64,000 bases of DNA from Bacillus_BD oryzisoli_A (GCF_043641075.1 NZ_JBHZRC010000008.1:124001-188000), one strand, 5' to 3'. Shown: positions 17,504 through 26,643, counted from the stretch's first letter. The notes: generated by a model not told the origin, from the letters alone. Translations and numbers: made by a program.

Positions 17504-18067
17504 ATGGATAGGGATCAATCAATTCCAGTCATAGATGATCAGGCAAAAGTGAATCTCTATGATAAAACCGTTAAAAGATCAAAATCAAAGTCTACCAATT
17601 TATTTTTTACGATGGTCGATAAAATGAATGAAGGCTTAGCATGGATTGCAGGAGCAGCAGTTGTCTTATTAATGCTATTAATTGTTTTGAATGCGATCAA
17701 ACGGATGTTTTCAGATCCCTTTGCTGGAACAGTGGAGGTGGCCACTTGGCTTGGAGCGATCTCAGGTATATTTTCACTTGGGTATGCACAATTACATAAA
17801 GGCCATGTTTTTATGGATCTGCTGATTAACAAATTCCCAGAAATAGTGAGTAAGAGTATTCATACCCTTGTAAATATCGTGAGTGCCATCTTCTTCCTCG
17901 TAGCAGGCTGGCTTATATTCCAGCATGGGATGAATATGATGGGAAGCGGAGTGGTATCTGAAACCTTACGAATTCCGTTTTATCCAATTGTCCAGCTATG
18001 TTCATTAGGATTCATTGGGATAGTTCTTGCCATCATTAAAGAAACGATCTTGATTTGGAAGGAGTAA
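17504..18067 (+). CDS. TRAP transporter small permease, DctQ type, system 1
   Basis: A four-helix membrane protein with the DctQ pattern: an N-terminal helix (WIAGAAVVLLMLLIVLNAIKR), then AISGIFSLGYAQLHKGHVFMDLL, and two C-terminal helices. DctQ pairs with DctM to form the membrane part of a Na+-driven organic-anion importer. The frame opens at 17420, but ATG 17504 after GGGGGT is preferred; ATG 17498 is possible. The gene lies four bases ahead of dctM. Confidence 0.87.
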   Translation: MDRDQSIPVIDDQAKVNLYDKTVKRSKSKSTNLFFTMVDKMNEGLAWIAGAAVVLLMLLIVLNAIKRMFSDPFAGTVEVATWLGAISGIFSLGYAQLHKGHVFMDLLINKFPEIVSKSIHTLVNIVSAIFFLVAGWLIFQHGMNMMGSGVVSETLRIPFYPIVQLCSLGFIGIVLAIIKETILIWKE

Positions 18068-18071
18068 CAGT

Positions 18072-19361
18072 ATGGATCCAATTCTCTTATCTATCATCGG
18101 AATTATTATTATGTTTGTGCTAATGTTTCTGCGCATGCCGATTAGCTTCGCAATGTTTATTGTCGGGTATATTGGGTTAATCCTGGCAGCATCTCCAAGG
18201 GCAGCCAACAATGTATTAAGTGCTGATTTATGGAGTCAGTTTACGAGTTATTCCTTGAGTGTTATCCCTTTGTTTATCCTAATGGGTGAAGTGGTATACC
18301 GAACAGGGATTGCAGAAAAGCTCTTTTATTCAGCCTATACATGGGTAGGTCATTACCGCGGTGGGATGGCAAGTACTACAATGCTAGCGAGTGCTGTCTT
18401 TGGCTCTATTAGTGGATCTAACTCTGCAACAGCGGCTACGATTGGAACAATGGCATTACCAGAATTGGAAAAATATAAATACAATAAAGCCCTAAGTACA
18501 GGAAGTATTGCTACAGGTGGAACATTAGGCGTTATTATCCCACCTAGTACGGTGTTAATCGTGTTAGCGTTACAAATGGAGCAGTCTGTACGAGATTTAT
18601 TTTTAACGAGTATTGTTCCAGGAATTATATTAACCATTTTATTGATCCTGACGATTGTGTTTATTTGTTGGAAAGATCCGACTCTTGGACCTGCTGGGGA
18701 AAAGACGGATATGAAAGAACGGATTCGCTCGTTAAAAGGAGTTGTTCCAATCGGCATTTTATTTGTCTTTGTTATTGGAGGTCTGTTCTTAGGCTGGTTT
18801 ACACCAACAGAATCGGCTGCCGTTGGTGCCTTTGGTGCCATTATTCTAGCCCTTATTATGCGTAAATTAACGTGGGAGAACTTAAAGGAATCAATCGCGA
18901 GCACGCTGCGTTCATCGATTATGGTATGGATGCTAATTGTTGGGGCGATGGTGTTTGGACGATTTTTAGCCATTACGAGAATGCCTTTTGATGTGGCGGA
19001 ATGGGTGAGTGGACTTGCAGTGCCTGCTGTCGTTATCCTCCTTGCCATCCTTGTGATCTTTATCATTGGTGGAGCGCTTATGGATGCAATGGGCTTCTTA
19101 ACAATTGCCTTACCAATCTTCTATCCAACGGTGCTTGCGTTAGGATACGATCCGGTTTGGTTTGCTATCGTCCTTTGTGTCGTAACGAGTCTTGGCGCGA
19201 TCACTCCGCCAGTAGGAGTAAATGTATTTGTCGTCCAGGGGTTAACACCTTCAACGCCAATAACGACTGTTTTTAGAGGAACATCCTATTTTCTTATCCC
19301 ATATTTTGTGTTTATTGGATTGCTCATTCTATTCCCGCAAATTGTGACGTTTATTCTTTAG
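18072..19361 (+). CDS. TRAP transporter large permease, DctM type, system 1
   Basis: The 429-residue protein has about twelve membrane segments and DctM landmarks: VIPLFILMGEVVYRTGIAEKL, GSISGSNSATAATIGTMALPE, GVIIPPSTVLIV and SLGAITPPVGVNVFVVQG. It forms the transport channel for a carboxylate delivered by the DctP lipoprotein (19465). Gene order here is Q-M-P, unlike system 2, which is P-Q-M. Confidence 0.93.
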   Translation: MDPILLSIIGIIIMFVLMFLRMPISFAMFIVGYIGLILAASPRAANNVLSADLWSQFTSYSLSVIPLFILMGEVVYRTGIAEKLFYSAYTWVGHYRGGMASTTMLASAVFGSISGSNSATAATIGTMALPELEKYKYNKALSTGSIATGGTLGVIIPPSTVLIVLALQMEQSVRDLFLTSIVPGIILTILLILTIVFICWKDPTLGPAGEKTDMKERIRSLKGVVPIGILFVFVIGGLFLGWFTPTESAAVGAFGAIILALIMRKLTWENLKESIASTLRSSIMVWMLIVGAMVFGRFLAITRMPFDVAEWVSGLAVPAVVILLAILVIFIIGGALMDAMGFLTIALPIFYPTVLALGYDPVWFAIVLCVVTSLGAITPPVGVNVFVVQGLTPSTPITTVFRGTSYFLIPYFVFIGLLILFPQIVTFIL

Positions 19362-19464
19362 GTGGAATCGTCTGACCTGCATTCCATGGTGATTGGTAAT
19401 AACTAGGAAACTAGTAAGAAATTTAGATGAATAAATAAAAAACAATGATAAGGGAGATGAAGGT

Positions 19465-20511
19465 ATGTCGTTCAAAAAAAAGTTCAGGATGAAGGCTTTG
19501 GTAGTAATGAGTGCTGCAATGGTTTCTTTATTAGGGGCATGTAGTTCAAGCAGCTCTTCAGGCGGTGGGGATGACGAAAAAATTACTCTATCCTATGCCT
19601 TTTTTGCACCAGATAATACGTTTCCAGCTGTTCAAATGAAAAAATGGGGAGAGGAATTAGAGAAGAGAACGGATGGGAAAGTAGAGGTAGATATGTTCTT
19701 TGGTGGAACATTACTCGAGGCAGATAACATGTTTGATGGAGTGTCAAATGGTACTGCTGACATTGGTTTAACTTCTACCACGTATGAACCAGGACGTTTT
19801 CCATTGTTAGAAATTTCAGATTTACCAAATGGTTATCCAAATTCTGAAGTAGCTAGCCAAGTGGTGGCAGATTTGATCGAGGAGTATCCACCAGAAGCAC
19901 TGAAGGATTTTAAAGTAATTACTGCTTTTGCAACAGAGCCTGCGTATATCCAAAGCACGAAGAGTATTTCCAATCTAGATGAACTTTCTGGTACTCAATT
20001 GCGTATTTCAGGTGCGTTAACGCCAGTAATGGAAGTATTAGGAGCAGCACCGGTAGGGATGGCACAATCAGAAGTACCAGAAGCGTTACAAACAGCGGTA
20101 GTGGATGGAAATGTTTCCTCGCGTGAAGTATTAAAGGATTTAAAACTAGCTGAATACGTTAAATTTGTAACCGATTATCCTTTAACGATCAATACCTTTG
20201 TAGCTGTCATGAATAAAGATAAATGGGAAAGCCTTCCTGAGGACGTCAAGAAAGTGATAGATGAATTGAATGGAGAAATGACTGTTTTCACAGGAAAATA
20301 TTTAGATGAACACACAGCAGAGTCCATGAAATGGAGTGCTGATGAACAAGGACTAAAAGTTGTTCCTTTAACGGATGAAGAATCAAAAATTTGGGATGAA
20401 AAGATCAAACCGGTTCAAGAAGCAGCAGTAAAGAAAGCAGAGAAACAAGGGTTACCAGGTGCAGAATACCGAGACCGAATCAACGAATTAGTTGAGCAAT
20501 ACTCGAAGTAA
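19465..20511 (+). CDS. TRAP substrate-binding lipoprotein, DctP type, system 1
   Basis: The 348-residue product begins with a lipoprotein signal peptide ending in LLGAC and a serine-rich linker, then a DctP fold with the typical EVPEALQTAVVDGN segment, equivalent to the family's EvysALqxGvVDG. It is held outside the membrane by lipid and gives the substrate to the Q/M permease. The ATG follows AAGGGAGATGAAGG. A conserved Arg that binds carboxylate probably lies in LRISGALTPVMEVLG. The ligand is unknown. Confidence 0.9.
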   Translation: MSFKKKFRMKALVVMSAAMVSLLGACSSSSSSGGGDDEKITLSYAFFAPDNTFPAVQMKKWGEELEKRTDGKVEVDMFFGGTLLEADNMFDGVSNGTADIGLTSTTYEPGRFPLLEISDLPNGYPNSEVASQVVADLIEEYPPEALKDFKVITAFATEPAYIQSTKSISNLDELSGTQLRISGALTPVMEVLGAAPVGMAQSEVPEALQTAVVDGNVSSREVLKDLKLAEYVKFVTDYPLTINTFVAVMNKDKWESLPEDVKKVIDELNGEMTVFTGKYLDEHTAESMKWSADEQGLKVVPLTDEESKIWDEKIKPVQEAAVKKAEKQGLPGAEYRDRINELVEQYSK

Positions 20512-20554
20512 GAAACAAAACACTCATATACAAATAATGAATGGAGGAATATAG

Positions 20555-21655
20555 ATGAAGATTGCGGTGCTTGGTGGAGGAAATGGAGCTTATGCGGCAG
20601 CAGTAGATTTGACGGAACAAGGTCATGAGGTCAATCTTTGGAGACGAAATGAAGAAGCCTTTCAAAGGGTTTTGGAAACCAAAACGATCCTAGTAAAGGA
20701 CTATAAGGGGAATAGAACGGTTACGTTAGCGAACGCTACAACCAATCTGAAAGAGGCGATTCAAGGAGTACAGCTCATTGTCATTCCCCTGCCCGCAGTC
20801 ACGCAAAGCTCACTTGCCAAGCAATTGGCACCGATCTTAGAGGATGGACAAGTTATTTTCTTACCACCTGGAACATTCGGCAGTTATGTCATGTCCAAGG
20901 CTCTTGTTGAGGAAGGCTGTAAAGCGAATGTGATGTTTGCGGAAACAGGAACCCTGCCATATTTAGCAAGAAAGCATGATGAAGAAACCGTTTCGATTTC
21001 AGGACGCGGGACAAGGCTTCCAACAGGGGTGTTCCCTAGTAATCAATCAGACTATGCCTTTCGTATTTTAAAAGAAGCCTATCCTGCTGTTGAAGAGATC
21101 CAAGATGCTCTAGATGGAGCGTTGATGAATGCAGGTCCGATTATTCACCCGCCACTCATCTTAATGAACGCTGGACCAATTGAACATTTTGATAAGTGGG
21201 ATATTCATGATGAAGGTACCCAGCCTGCGATTCGGAATGTTCATCGAGCACTCGATGCTGAACGAATCAAGATTCGTGAGGCATTAGGATATACCGCCCC
21301 TCATTTTCCGCTCGAGGATCACTATAATCATGACGGAGACGAGTGGATGTATGGTAACGGCGCACACGAGAAGCTCGTGGATGGGCATGATTGGCATGAA
21401 CCTCTTAACCTTTATCATCATCGCTATATGAGGGAGGATGTGGCATGCGGACTTGCATTCCTTGTCTCCTTAGGTGAATGGTTAAATATTCCGGTGCCGG
21501 TTGCGTCCGGGCTGCTAGCTCTTGCCTCCAGTGTGATAGGGGAAGATCTGAACAAGACAGGACGAACAATGGGGAGCCTAGGACTATCTACTAAAACGGT
21601 AGAGCAAGTGAAAGACATTTTAGATAAAGGCGTGATCCAATATGAAATTAACTAA
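20555..21655 (+). CDS. NAD(P)-dependent octopine/nopaline-dehydrogenase-like protein
   Basis: The 366-residue product has an N-terminal Rossmann domain (AVLGGGNGAYAAAVDL) and a C-terminal opine-dehydrogenase helical domain (about residues 190-340) with NAGPIEHFDKWD and EDHYNHDGDEWMYG. Opine dehydrogenases join or split an amino acid and a keto acid using NAD(P)H. In a catabolic island it could oxidatively split an N-substituted amino acid. The stop overlaps the next start by 14 bases, which suggests coupled translation. Confidence 0.87.
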   Translation: MKIAVLGGGNGAYAAAVDLTEQGHEVNLWRRNEEAFQRVLETKTILVKDYKGNRTVTLANATTNLKEAIQGVQLIVIPLPAVTQSSLAKQLAPILEDGQVIFLPPGTFGSYVMSKALVEEGCKANVMFAETGTLPYLARKHDEETVSISGRGTRLPTGVFPSNQSDYAFRILKEAYPAVEEIQDALDGALMNAGPIIHPPLILMNAGPIEHFDKWDIHDEGTQPAIRNVHRALDAERIKIREALGYTAPHFPLEDHYNHDGDEWMYGNGAHEKLVDGHDWHEPLNLYHHRYMREDVACGLAFLVSLGEWLNIPVPVASGLLALASSVIGEDLNKTGRTMGSLGLSTKTVEQVKDILDKGVIQYEIN

Positions 21656-22640
21656 TGGGGTCATCGCAGTAGCGGGGGCAGGAAGGATGGGGAGAGGAAT
21701 CTCCCTTTCTTTCGCCTATCAAGGATATCCCGTCATTTTAATTGATATAAAAGATAGAACAAAAGAAGAGTTCCTCTTGTTAGAGGAGCAAGTCTTTAAC
21801 GAATTAAGGAACCAATTAGAAATCCTAGTCGCAACGAATGTAATAGTAAGAGAGTCGGTTGAGACGATTTTAAGTAGTATTGAAGTCTGTTCAATAAAAG
21901 ACCACAATCAGTCCTGGCAGAACGCAGATGTACTATTTGAAGCGGTTCCGGAAATTTTAGAAGTAAAAAAATCTGTTTTTGCTTCGATTTGTGACACGTT
22001 GTCAGAGGAAACGATCATTGCTTCTACTACATCTTCTTTTTCAGCTAATGACCTAGTGAATTATGTTCAAGGGAAAGAGCGATTTATGAATACACATTGG
22101 TTGAATCCTGCTTACTTAATGCCGTTAGTAGAAGTAAGTCCATCGGAATCAACTAGTTCTGAATACTTGCAGAAAATGATTCAATTACTTGAAGGCATAG
22201 GGAAAGTACCTGTCACTTGTGCCCCTTCACCAGGCTTTATTGTTCCAAGGATTCAGGCGTTAGCAATGAATGAAGCATCTCGCCTTGTGGAAGAAGGAGT
22301 AGCCACCGTTGAAGACATTGATAAAGCATCTACAGTAGGATTTGGTCTGCGTTTTGCTATTCTAGGACTCTTAGAATTTATTGACTGGGGTGGTGCGGAG
22401 ACGCTTTACCATGCGAGTCATTATTTAAAGGATTCAATGAAACAGGAACGATTCTCTCCGCCAAAAATTATTGAAGAGAAAATGAATACAGGCGAAATCG
22501 GCATGAGAGCAGGGCAAGGCTTTTATTCATTTGAAGGAAGGAATATTGATGAATATCAAGTGGAAACCCTACGGAAATTTGTAGATTTACTGAAGCATTT
22601 AGGGTACATATCAGATGCTAAAATCAATGCAACTAAGTAA
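21642..22640 (+). CDS. 3-hydroxyacyl-CoA dehydrogenase family protein
   Basis: The 332-residue product has a Rossmann start (AVAGAGRMGRGISLSFAYQG), a 3HCDH_N core with TTSSFSANDL and NTHWLNPAYLMPLVEVSP, and a 3HCDH C-terminal domain (PGFIVPRIQALAMNEASRL). It oxidises a secondary alcohol with NAD+. The NPAYLMPLVE form resembles the L-gulonate/carnitine dehydrogenase branch rather than beta-oxidation enzymes, so the substrate may be a free hydroxy acid. It overlaps the opine-dehydrogenase-like gene. Confidence 0.88.
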   Translation: MKLTNGVIAVAGAGRMGRGISLSFAYQGYPVILIDIKDRTKEEFLLLEEQVFNELRNQLEILVATNVIVRESVETILSSIEVCSIKDHNQSWQNADVLFEAVPEILEVKKSVFASICDTLSEETIIASTTSSFSANDLVNYVQGKERFMNTHWLNPAYLMPLVEVSPSESTSSEYLQKMIQLLEGIGKVPVTCAPSPGFIVPRIQALAMNEASRLVEEGVATVEDIDKASTVGFGLRFAILGLLEFIDWGGAETLYHASHYLKDSMKQERFSPPKIIEEKMNTGEIGMRAGQGFYSFEGRNIDEYQVETLRKFVDLLKHLGYISDAKINATK

Positions 22641-22713
22641 AAGTCTATCTATCTCAGATTGGATTCTTGCCATCTAAGGAATTTTTGACTTTTTCAAAAA
22701 GGAGTGGAGTTTG

Positions 22714-23469
22714 ATGGAAATGAATGACCAAAGAGTCGCGATCGTTACTGGAGCAAATAAAGGCCTTGGGTTAGACATCGCCGAAAATTTTGTGAAAGAA
22801 GGAAAAAGGGTCGTTTTTGTGATTAGAAACAAGGAATATCTTGAACAAACTAGGCAGCGGTTTTTACAGGAGGAAAGACAAAAGCAAGTGATGTTTATCC
22901 AATTGGATGTATCTGATATTAACGGGATAAAACGTGCGGTCAACCAAGTGATAAATGAGTGGGGTCGAATCGATATTCTAGTTAATAATGCAGGAATTCG
23001 TTTTGAAACTCCGATAGAAGAGATCAATGAGGAAGAATGGGATCAGGTTTTATCTGTCAATTTAAAAAGCACCTTCTTTTTTTCACAAGCTGTCATTCCT
23101 ATCATGAAAGAGAGAAAGTGGGGACGAATCATCAATATGTCCTCCATTGGAGGGCAGGCAGGTCCATTAACGTCAGGTGCACATTATTCTGCTTCTAAGG
23201 CAGGTCAAATTGTGTTAGGTAAAGTCTTTGCTAGATCGTTAGCGGAATATGGAATTACGGTTAATACAGTTGCTCCAGCTGCCATTCGTACACCAGAGAT
23301 GGATAAAATGGATCCAGAAAAATTAGCCAAAATGGTAGAGACCATTCCGCTTAAACGTGTGGGTGATCCGCGAGAGGTTTCAGACCTAGTATCCTATTTA
23401 GCCTCTGATTCTGGTGGATTTACAACCGGAGCAACCTTCGACATTAATGGCGGTAGGTTTATGAGATAA
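22714..23469 (+). CDS. Short-chain dehydrogenase/reductase (FabG-like)
   Basis: A 251-residue classical SDR: TGANKGLGLDIAENF (cofactor), ILVNNAGIRF, IINMSSIGGQAG (Ser) and YSASKAGQIVLGK (YxxxK), ending in the usual GGFTTGATFDINGG. The ATG follows AAGGAG. It is the last intact gene of the 15.6-23.5 kb run. SDRs of this type occur in iac-type and other aromatic clusters as alcohol dehydrogenases. The substrate is unknown. Its stop is followed by a relic of an IacA-like gene. Confidence 0.88.
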   Translation: MEMNDQRVAIVTGANKGLGLDIAENFVKEGKRVVFVIRNKEYLEQTRQRFLQEERQKQVMFIQLDVSDINGIKRAVNQVINEWGRIDILVNNAGIRFETPIEEINEEEWDQVLSVNLKSTFFFSQAVIPIMKERKWGRIINMSSIGGQAGPLTSGAHYSASKAGQIVLGKVFARSLAEYGITVNTVAPAAIRTPEMDKMDPEKLAKMVETIPLKRVGDPREVSDLVSYLASDSGGFTTGATFDINGGRFMR

Positions 23470-23498
23470 AGTATTGATACATTTACCATTTGAATGGG

Positions 23499-23573
23499 TC
23501 GTTCGCTAACGAGAGCATGTACAAAGGTGCTGTCTCGGTATTCTCGGACGTCCTGGCAATGAAAGGCTGTATG
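23499..23573 (+). pseudogene. Relic of the 3' end of an IacA-like flavoenzyme gene
   Basis: Reading frame SFANESMYKGAVSVFSDV..MKG matches the extreme C-terminus of the intact protein at 24010-25152 (AFLNESMYDGAGSVLLGV..MKG) at 14 of 25 residues, and the DNA is clearly related. There is no upstream coding part and no stop at the matching place. It is best read as the tail of a deleted paralogue. Confidence 0.7.
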
Positions 23574-23580
23574 ATGATAA

Positions 23581-23622
23581 TACAAGAACACGTCCAGTTG
23601 ATGGGGGTGTTCTTGTTTTGTT
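23581..23622 (+). terminator. Terminator after the relic
   Basis: ACAAGAACAC pairs with GTGTTCTTGT and is followed by TTTTG. It probably ends the 15.6-23.5 kb transcription unit. Confidence 0.7.
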
Positions 23623-23789
23623 TAGAAGAAATGAATAAAATGTCTCGTCTTGTCCTGCTTTTACATTCTTAGTTTAGAGCAAACGTGCAGGGTTTTTGGA
23701 TAAAGATAACCCTTTTATTCCTATTTTTTTATGACTGACGAATCGTACGAATTATTTTATGTTATTCAGACCTAATGTGTTGTAGTTAG

Positions 23790-23804
23790 AATATTCAAAA
23801 TATT
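23790..23804. promoter_or_regulatory. Island palindrome, site B (IacA-like gene)
   Basis: AATATTCAAAATATT, with flanks nearly identical to site A over about 43 bases (five mismatches). It lies about 205 bases upstream of the 24010 start. The leader between them includes a TTCGAG/CTCGAA inverted repeat near 23892-23928. Confidence 0.55.
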
Positions 23805-24009
23805 TTACTATAAAAATAGAAAATAAACCTTGGAGGCGTGCCTGTAATTATCTGTTGACGTATCAAAGTCCCCCAGAAATGACTGTTTTTTCGAGCCTGC
23901 GGATTCGTTAATGATTCTTGACTCGAAGAAATAGCTGGCCGCCTTTTTAGTATTGGAGAAAACTGATTAATCATTAGCTGAAATTACAGGATATAGGGAG
24001 GAATGAATC

Positions 24010-25152
24010 ATGACTATTCATATGGAAAACCCAAATCAATTCCAAAAGCAACTACTACTCAAGGATGTGTTGACCGAAATACGTGCCCGTCGCGAAGAAT
24101 TTGATACGAAGCGACATGTGCCTAGGGACATGATCGAGCAACTGAAGCAGCTGGGCGTGTATCGCGCTCATGCACCGCGTTGCTTTGGCGGCGATGCTAG
24201 TACACCTATGGAGTTCCTCAAGTTGATTGAGGCCATTTCAGAGGCTGACGGCTCCGCAGGCTGGGTAGCAAGTTTCGGCTCTGCTGCAGTCTACCTAGCG
24301 GCCCTGCCGCGCGAAACGCTTGCACGTGTGTACGCAAATGGACCGGATGTGGCCTTTGCGGGTGGTCTGTTTCCAGTCCAGCCTGCAGAAAAGGTTGAGG
24401 GCGGCTGGCGTGTAAACGGTCTTTGGAAGTTTGCAAGCGGATGCAAGGGCGCTGACCTTCTAGGTGTCGGCATTGGTACTGGGGAAGGCGGCAAGCCTCT
24501 CACAGCGGTACTTAAGCCGGAAGATGTGGAAATCGTTGAGAACTGGGAAGTGCTCGGGATGCGTGGAACAGGCAGCCATGACCTTCGGGTGAAGGACGTA
24601 TTTGTCTCTGATGAATGGACCTTTGTCCGTGGCGGGGTACCTTCGATAGATGAGCCAATCTACAAGTATCCATCGATTGCCTATGCAGCGCAGGTGCTAG
24701 CGGTGGTAAATCTCGGCGTAGCCCGCGCCGCGCTTGATGAAGTTTCACAGGCAGCCGGTCGTTCTAGTATCACCGGCGCACCGAAGATGGCCGATCGCGC
24801 TTACGTACGAATCTCCGTGGCAAAGGCAGAAGCATCATTAAGATCTGCTCGTGCATTCTTCTATGAGGCTACCGAATCCGCTTGGGAGTCTATTTTGAAG
24901 GGCGACGATGTATCCCCTGACCAAACAAGCATGCTGCGCCTGGCAGCTACTCAAGCGGCACGCGAAAGTGCGAACGCAGTACAGTCAGCCTACTTGCTTG
25001 CCGGCACATCGGCCATTTATGACGGGCACCCGCTGCAGCGTTATCTGCGCGACGCGATGGTTGTGACACAGCACGCGTTCTTAAACGAAAGCATGTACGA
25101 CGGTGCAGGATCGGTATTATTGGGCGTACCGCCGATGAAAGGCTACATCTAA
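24010..25152 (+). CDS. IacA-like acyl-CoA-dehydrogenase-fold flavin monooxygenase
   Basis: The 380-residue protein has the acyl-CoA dehydrogenase fold in its monooxygenase branch: MIEQLKQLGVYRAHAPRCFG, ISEADGSAGWVASFGS, WKFASGCKGADLLGV, WEVLGMRGTGSHDLRVKDVF and a C-terminal helical domain. It resembles IacA/HpaB/DszC-like enzymes that use free reduced flavin to hydroxylate indolic or phenolic rings. The flavin reductase at 14933 would be a fitting partner. Base use is unusual: several 60-base lines are 63-65% G+C against about 35% in the preceding gene. This suggests recent acquisition from a GC-rich donor. Confidence 0.85.
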   Translation: MTIHMENPNQFQKQLLLKDVLTEIRARREEFDTKRHVPRDMIEQLKQLGVYRAHAPRCFGGDASTPMEFLKLIEAISEADGSAGWVASFGSAAVYLAALPRETLARVYANGPDVAFAGGLFPVQPAEKVEGGWRVNGLWKFASGCKGADLLGVGIGTGEGGKPLTAVLKPEDVEIVENWEVLGMRGTGSHDLRVKDVFVSDEWTFVRGGVPSIDEPIYKYPSIAYAAQVLAVVNLGVARAALDEVSQAAGRSSITGAPKMADRAYVRISVAKAEASLRSARAFFYEATESAWESILKGDDVSPDQTSMLRLAATQAARESANAVQSAYLLAGTSAIYDGHPLQRYLRDAMVVTQHAFLNESMYDGAGSVLLGVPPMKGYI

Positions 25153-25183
25153 TCCTGACACACAAGATTAGTAGAATAAATCC

Positions 25184-25221
25184 GCTATTCCAAAGGTCGA
25201 GCGCCTTTGGAATAGCATTTT
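25184..25221 (+). terminator. Terminator of the IacA-like gene
   Basis: GCTATTCCAAAGG and CCTTTGGAATAGC form a perfect 13-bp stem followed by ATTTTC. Confidence 0.85.
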
Positions 25222-25270
25222 CATAGGATTGGAAGCGAAAGACTCTCCGCTTAGAAAGGAAGTCAATGAG

Positions 25271-25462
25271 ATGCTAGTAATCATAGGGTATCTGGTGGTG
25301 TTAGGTATCGTTGTCCTAGATTTTTATTATCATATGTACATGAATAAGGGAAAGAACAGGTATATCTATACACCATTTGACTATCTATCAGGGCAGATTG
25401 GGGATTTTGATAAAGGTGAGCCTTCACAAGAAACACAGCCACATAAAAAGCAAGGAATATAA
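25271..25462 (+). CDS. Small single-helix membrane protein (63 aa), DUF3951-like
   Basis: ATG 25271 follows AAAGGA. The product has one N-terminal membrane helix (MLVIIGYLVVLGIVVLDF) and a polar tail with the motif IYTPFDYLSGQIGDF. The TPFDY pattern recalls the DUF3951 family of small Bacillus proteins. Its role is unknown. It sits alone between two terminators, so any link to the catabolic genes is unproven. Confidence 0.6.
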   Translation: MLVIIGYLVVLGIVVLDFYYHMYMNKGKNRYIYTPFDYLSGQIGDFDKGEPSQETQPHKKQGI

Positions 25463-25773
25463 AACAGCAGCCATTTTCATAGATTACACAATGACCCTTA
25501 CTATATATTGTGAAAATCTAAGATAGCTCCAAAATAACGATGATCCTTAAAGATAGAAATCTCCCTATAATCACCGGCCCAATACCTCACTAGTAACCAT
25601 GAAGTCAGCGATGAAAGGACCATGGCATATCATCACCAAGTGGAAAATATAGTATAAATGAAATCAAGATTGTGGCTGAAAATGCCGAACGCCCGCAAGC
25701 TAGCCCCTGAATTCCCAGGGCGCAACGATTTTCCTCGTGTAAAAACAAATGTGTAATCAAAAGAAGGGAGAGG
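25463..25773. other. Gap before the aldolase gene, no clear feature
   Basis: Apart from a small CCCTGAATTCCCAGGG inverted repeat near 25706-25721 and the AAGAAGGGAG ribosome site, I see no ORF, RNA or island palindrome here. Confidence 0.3.
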
Positions 25774-26544
25774 TTGGAAATAGGAAACGAAGAATTAGTA
25801 GGGGTAACCCCGTTACGAATAATAGAAGAAGAACGTCACTATCGCAAAAATAGATTAGCTGGTGCCTTTCGATTGTTTTCAAGGTTTGGCTTTGATGAAG
25901 GGTTGGCCGGACATATTACGGTACGTGACCCAGAATATACAGACCATTTCTGGGTAAACCCCTTCGCTGTTCATTTTAGCTTAATCAAGTCCAGTGATTT
26001 GGTGCTTGTAAATGAAAGGGGAGAGGTTGTAGAGGGAAAAACAAAGGCCGTTAATAAGGCAGCCCTTGCGATTCATATCCCAATTCACCAGGCTCGCCCG
26101 GATGTCGTAGCTGCCGCACATACACATGGTTTATATGGGAAAACGTGGTCAACACTCGGTAGACTCTTGGACCCGATTACCCAGGATGCCTGTGCTTTTT
26201 ATGAGGATCACTCCCTATTAACCGATTATGGCGGTGTGGTATACGATGAAGAGGAGGGGCAGAAGATTGTCAAAACTCTAGGTAATCACAAAGGCATTAT
26301 TTTACAAAATCATGGCCTGCTGACGGTCGGCGGCTCTGTAGAAGAATGTGCCTGGTGGTATATCAGCATGGAACGCTGCTGCCAATCACAGTTGATGGCA
26401 GAAGCGGTTGGAAAGCCGAAGAGGATTGATCATGATAGTGCCAAGCTGACCTGCAAGCAGGTTGGGGCGCCGTGGGCTGGTGAGGTTCAATTTAATCTAC
26501 TCTATGAGCGGATTGTGAAGGAGCAGCCGGACCTATTAGATTGA
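25774..26544 (+). CDS. Class II aldolase/adducin family protein
   Basis: The 256-residue product follows the class II aldolase pattern: AGHITVRDP, FWVNPFAVHFSLIKSSDLVLV, the zinc-binding AAHTHGLYGK (HxH) and IILQNHGLLTVGGSVEEC with the third zinc His. These enzymes cleave or decarboxylate hydroxy-carbonyl compounds using Zn2+. In aromatic clusters they act late, on ring-cleavage products, or as decarboxylases. The start is TTG after AAGGGAG. The gene appears monocistronic, with its own terminator. Confidence 0.88.
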   Translation: MEIGNEELVGVTPLRIIEEERHYRKNRLAGAFRLFSRFGFDEGLAGHITVRDPEYTDHFWVNPFAVHFSLIKSSDLVLVNERGEVVEGKTKAVNKAALAIHIPIHQARPDVVAAAHTHGLYGKTWSTLGRLLDPITQDACAFYEDHSLLTDYGGVVYDEEEGQKIVKTLGNHKGIILQNHGLLTVGGSVEECAWWYISMERCCQSQLMAEAVGKPKRIDHDSAKLTCKQVGAPWAGEVQFNLLYERIVKEQPDLLD

Positions 26545-26604
26545 GTTTCTCCTAAACTATTAAACTACGGACATTTTTTCTACCATTTCTTATGACATAC
26601 CGTT

Positions 26605-26643
26605 AAAAAACCTGTTACTCATCTATTGAGCAGCAGGTTTTTT
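26605..26643 (+). terminator. Terminator of the class II aldolase gene
   Basis: AAAAAACCTG pairs with CAGGTTTTTT, with an inner CTC/GAG extension. It works on either strand. Confidence 0.75.

Noticed and set aside
18353..19066. 237-residue minus-strand ORF opposite dctM
   Set aside because: It is antisense to a well-supported DctM gene; its length follows from codon bias of a hydrophobic protein.
23892..23928. Riboswitch or attenuator in the leader of the IacA-like gene
   Set aside because: There is a TTCGAG/CTCGAA inverted repeat but no T-run and no known riboswitch core.
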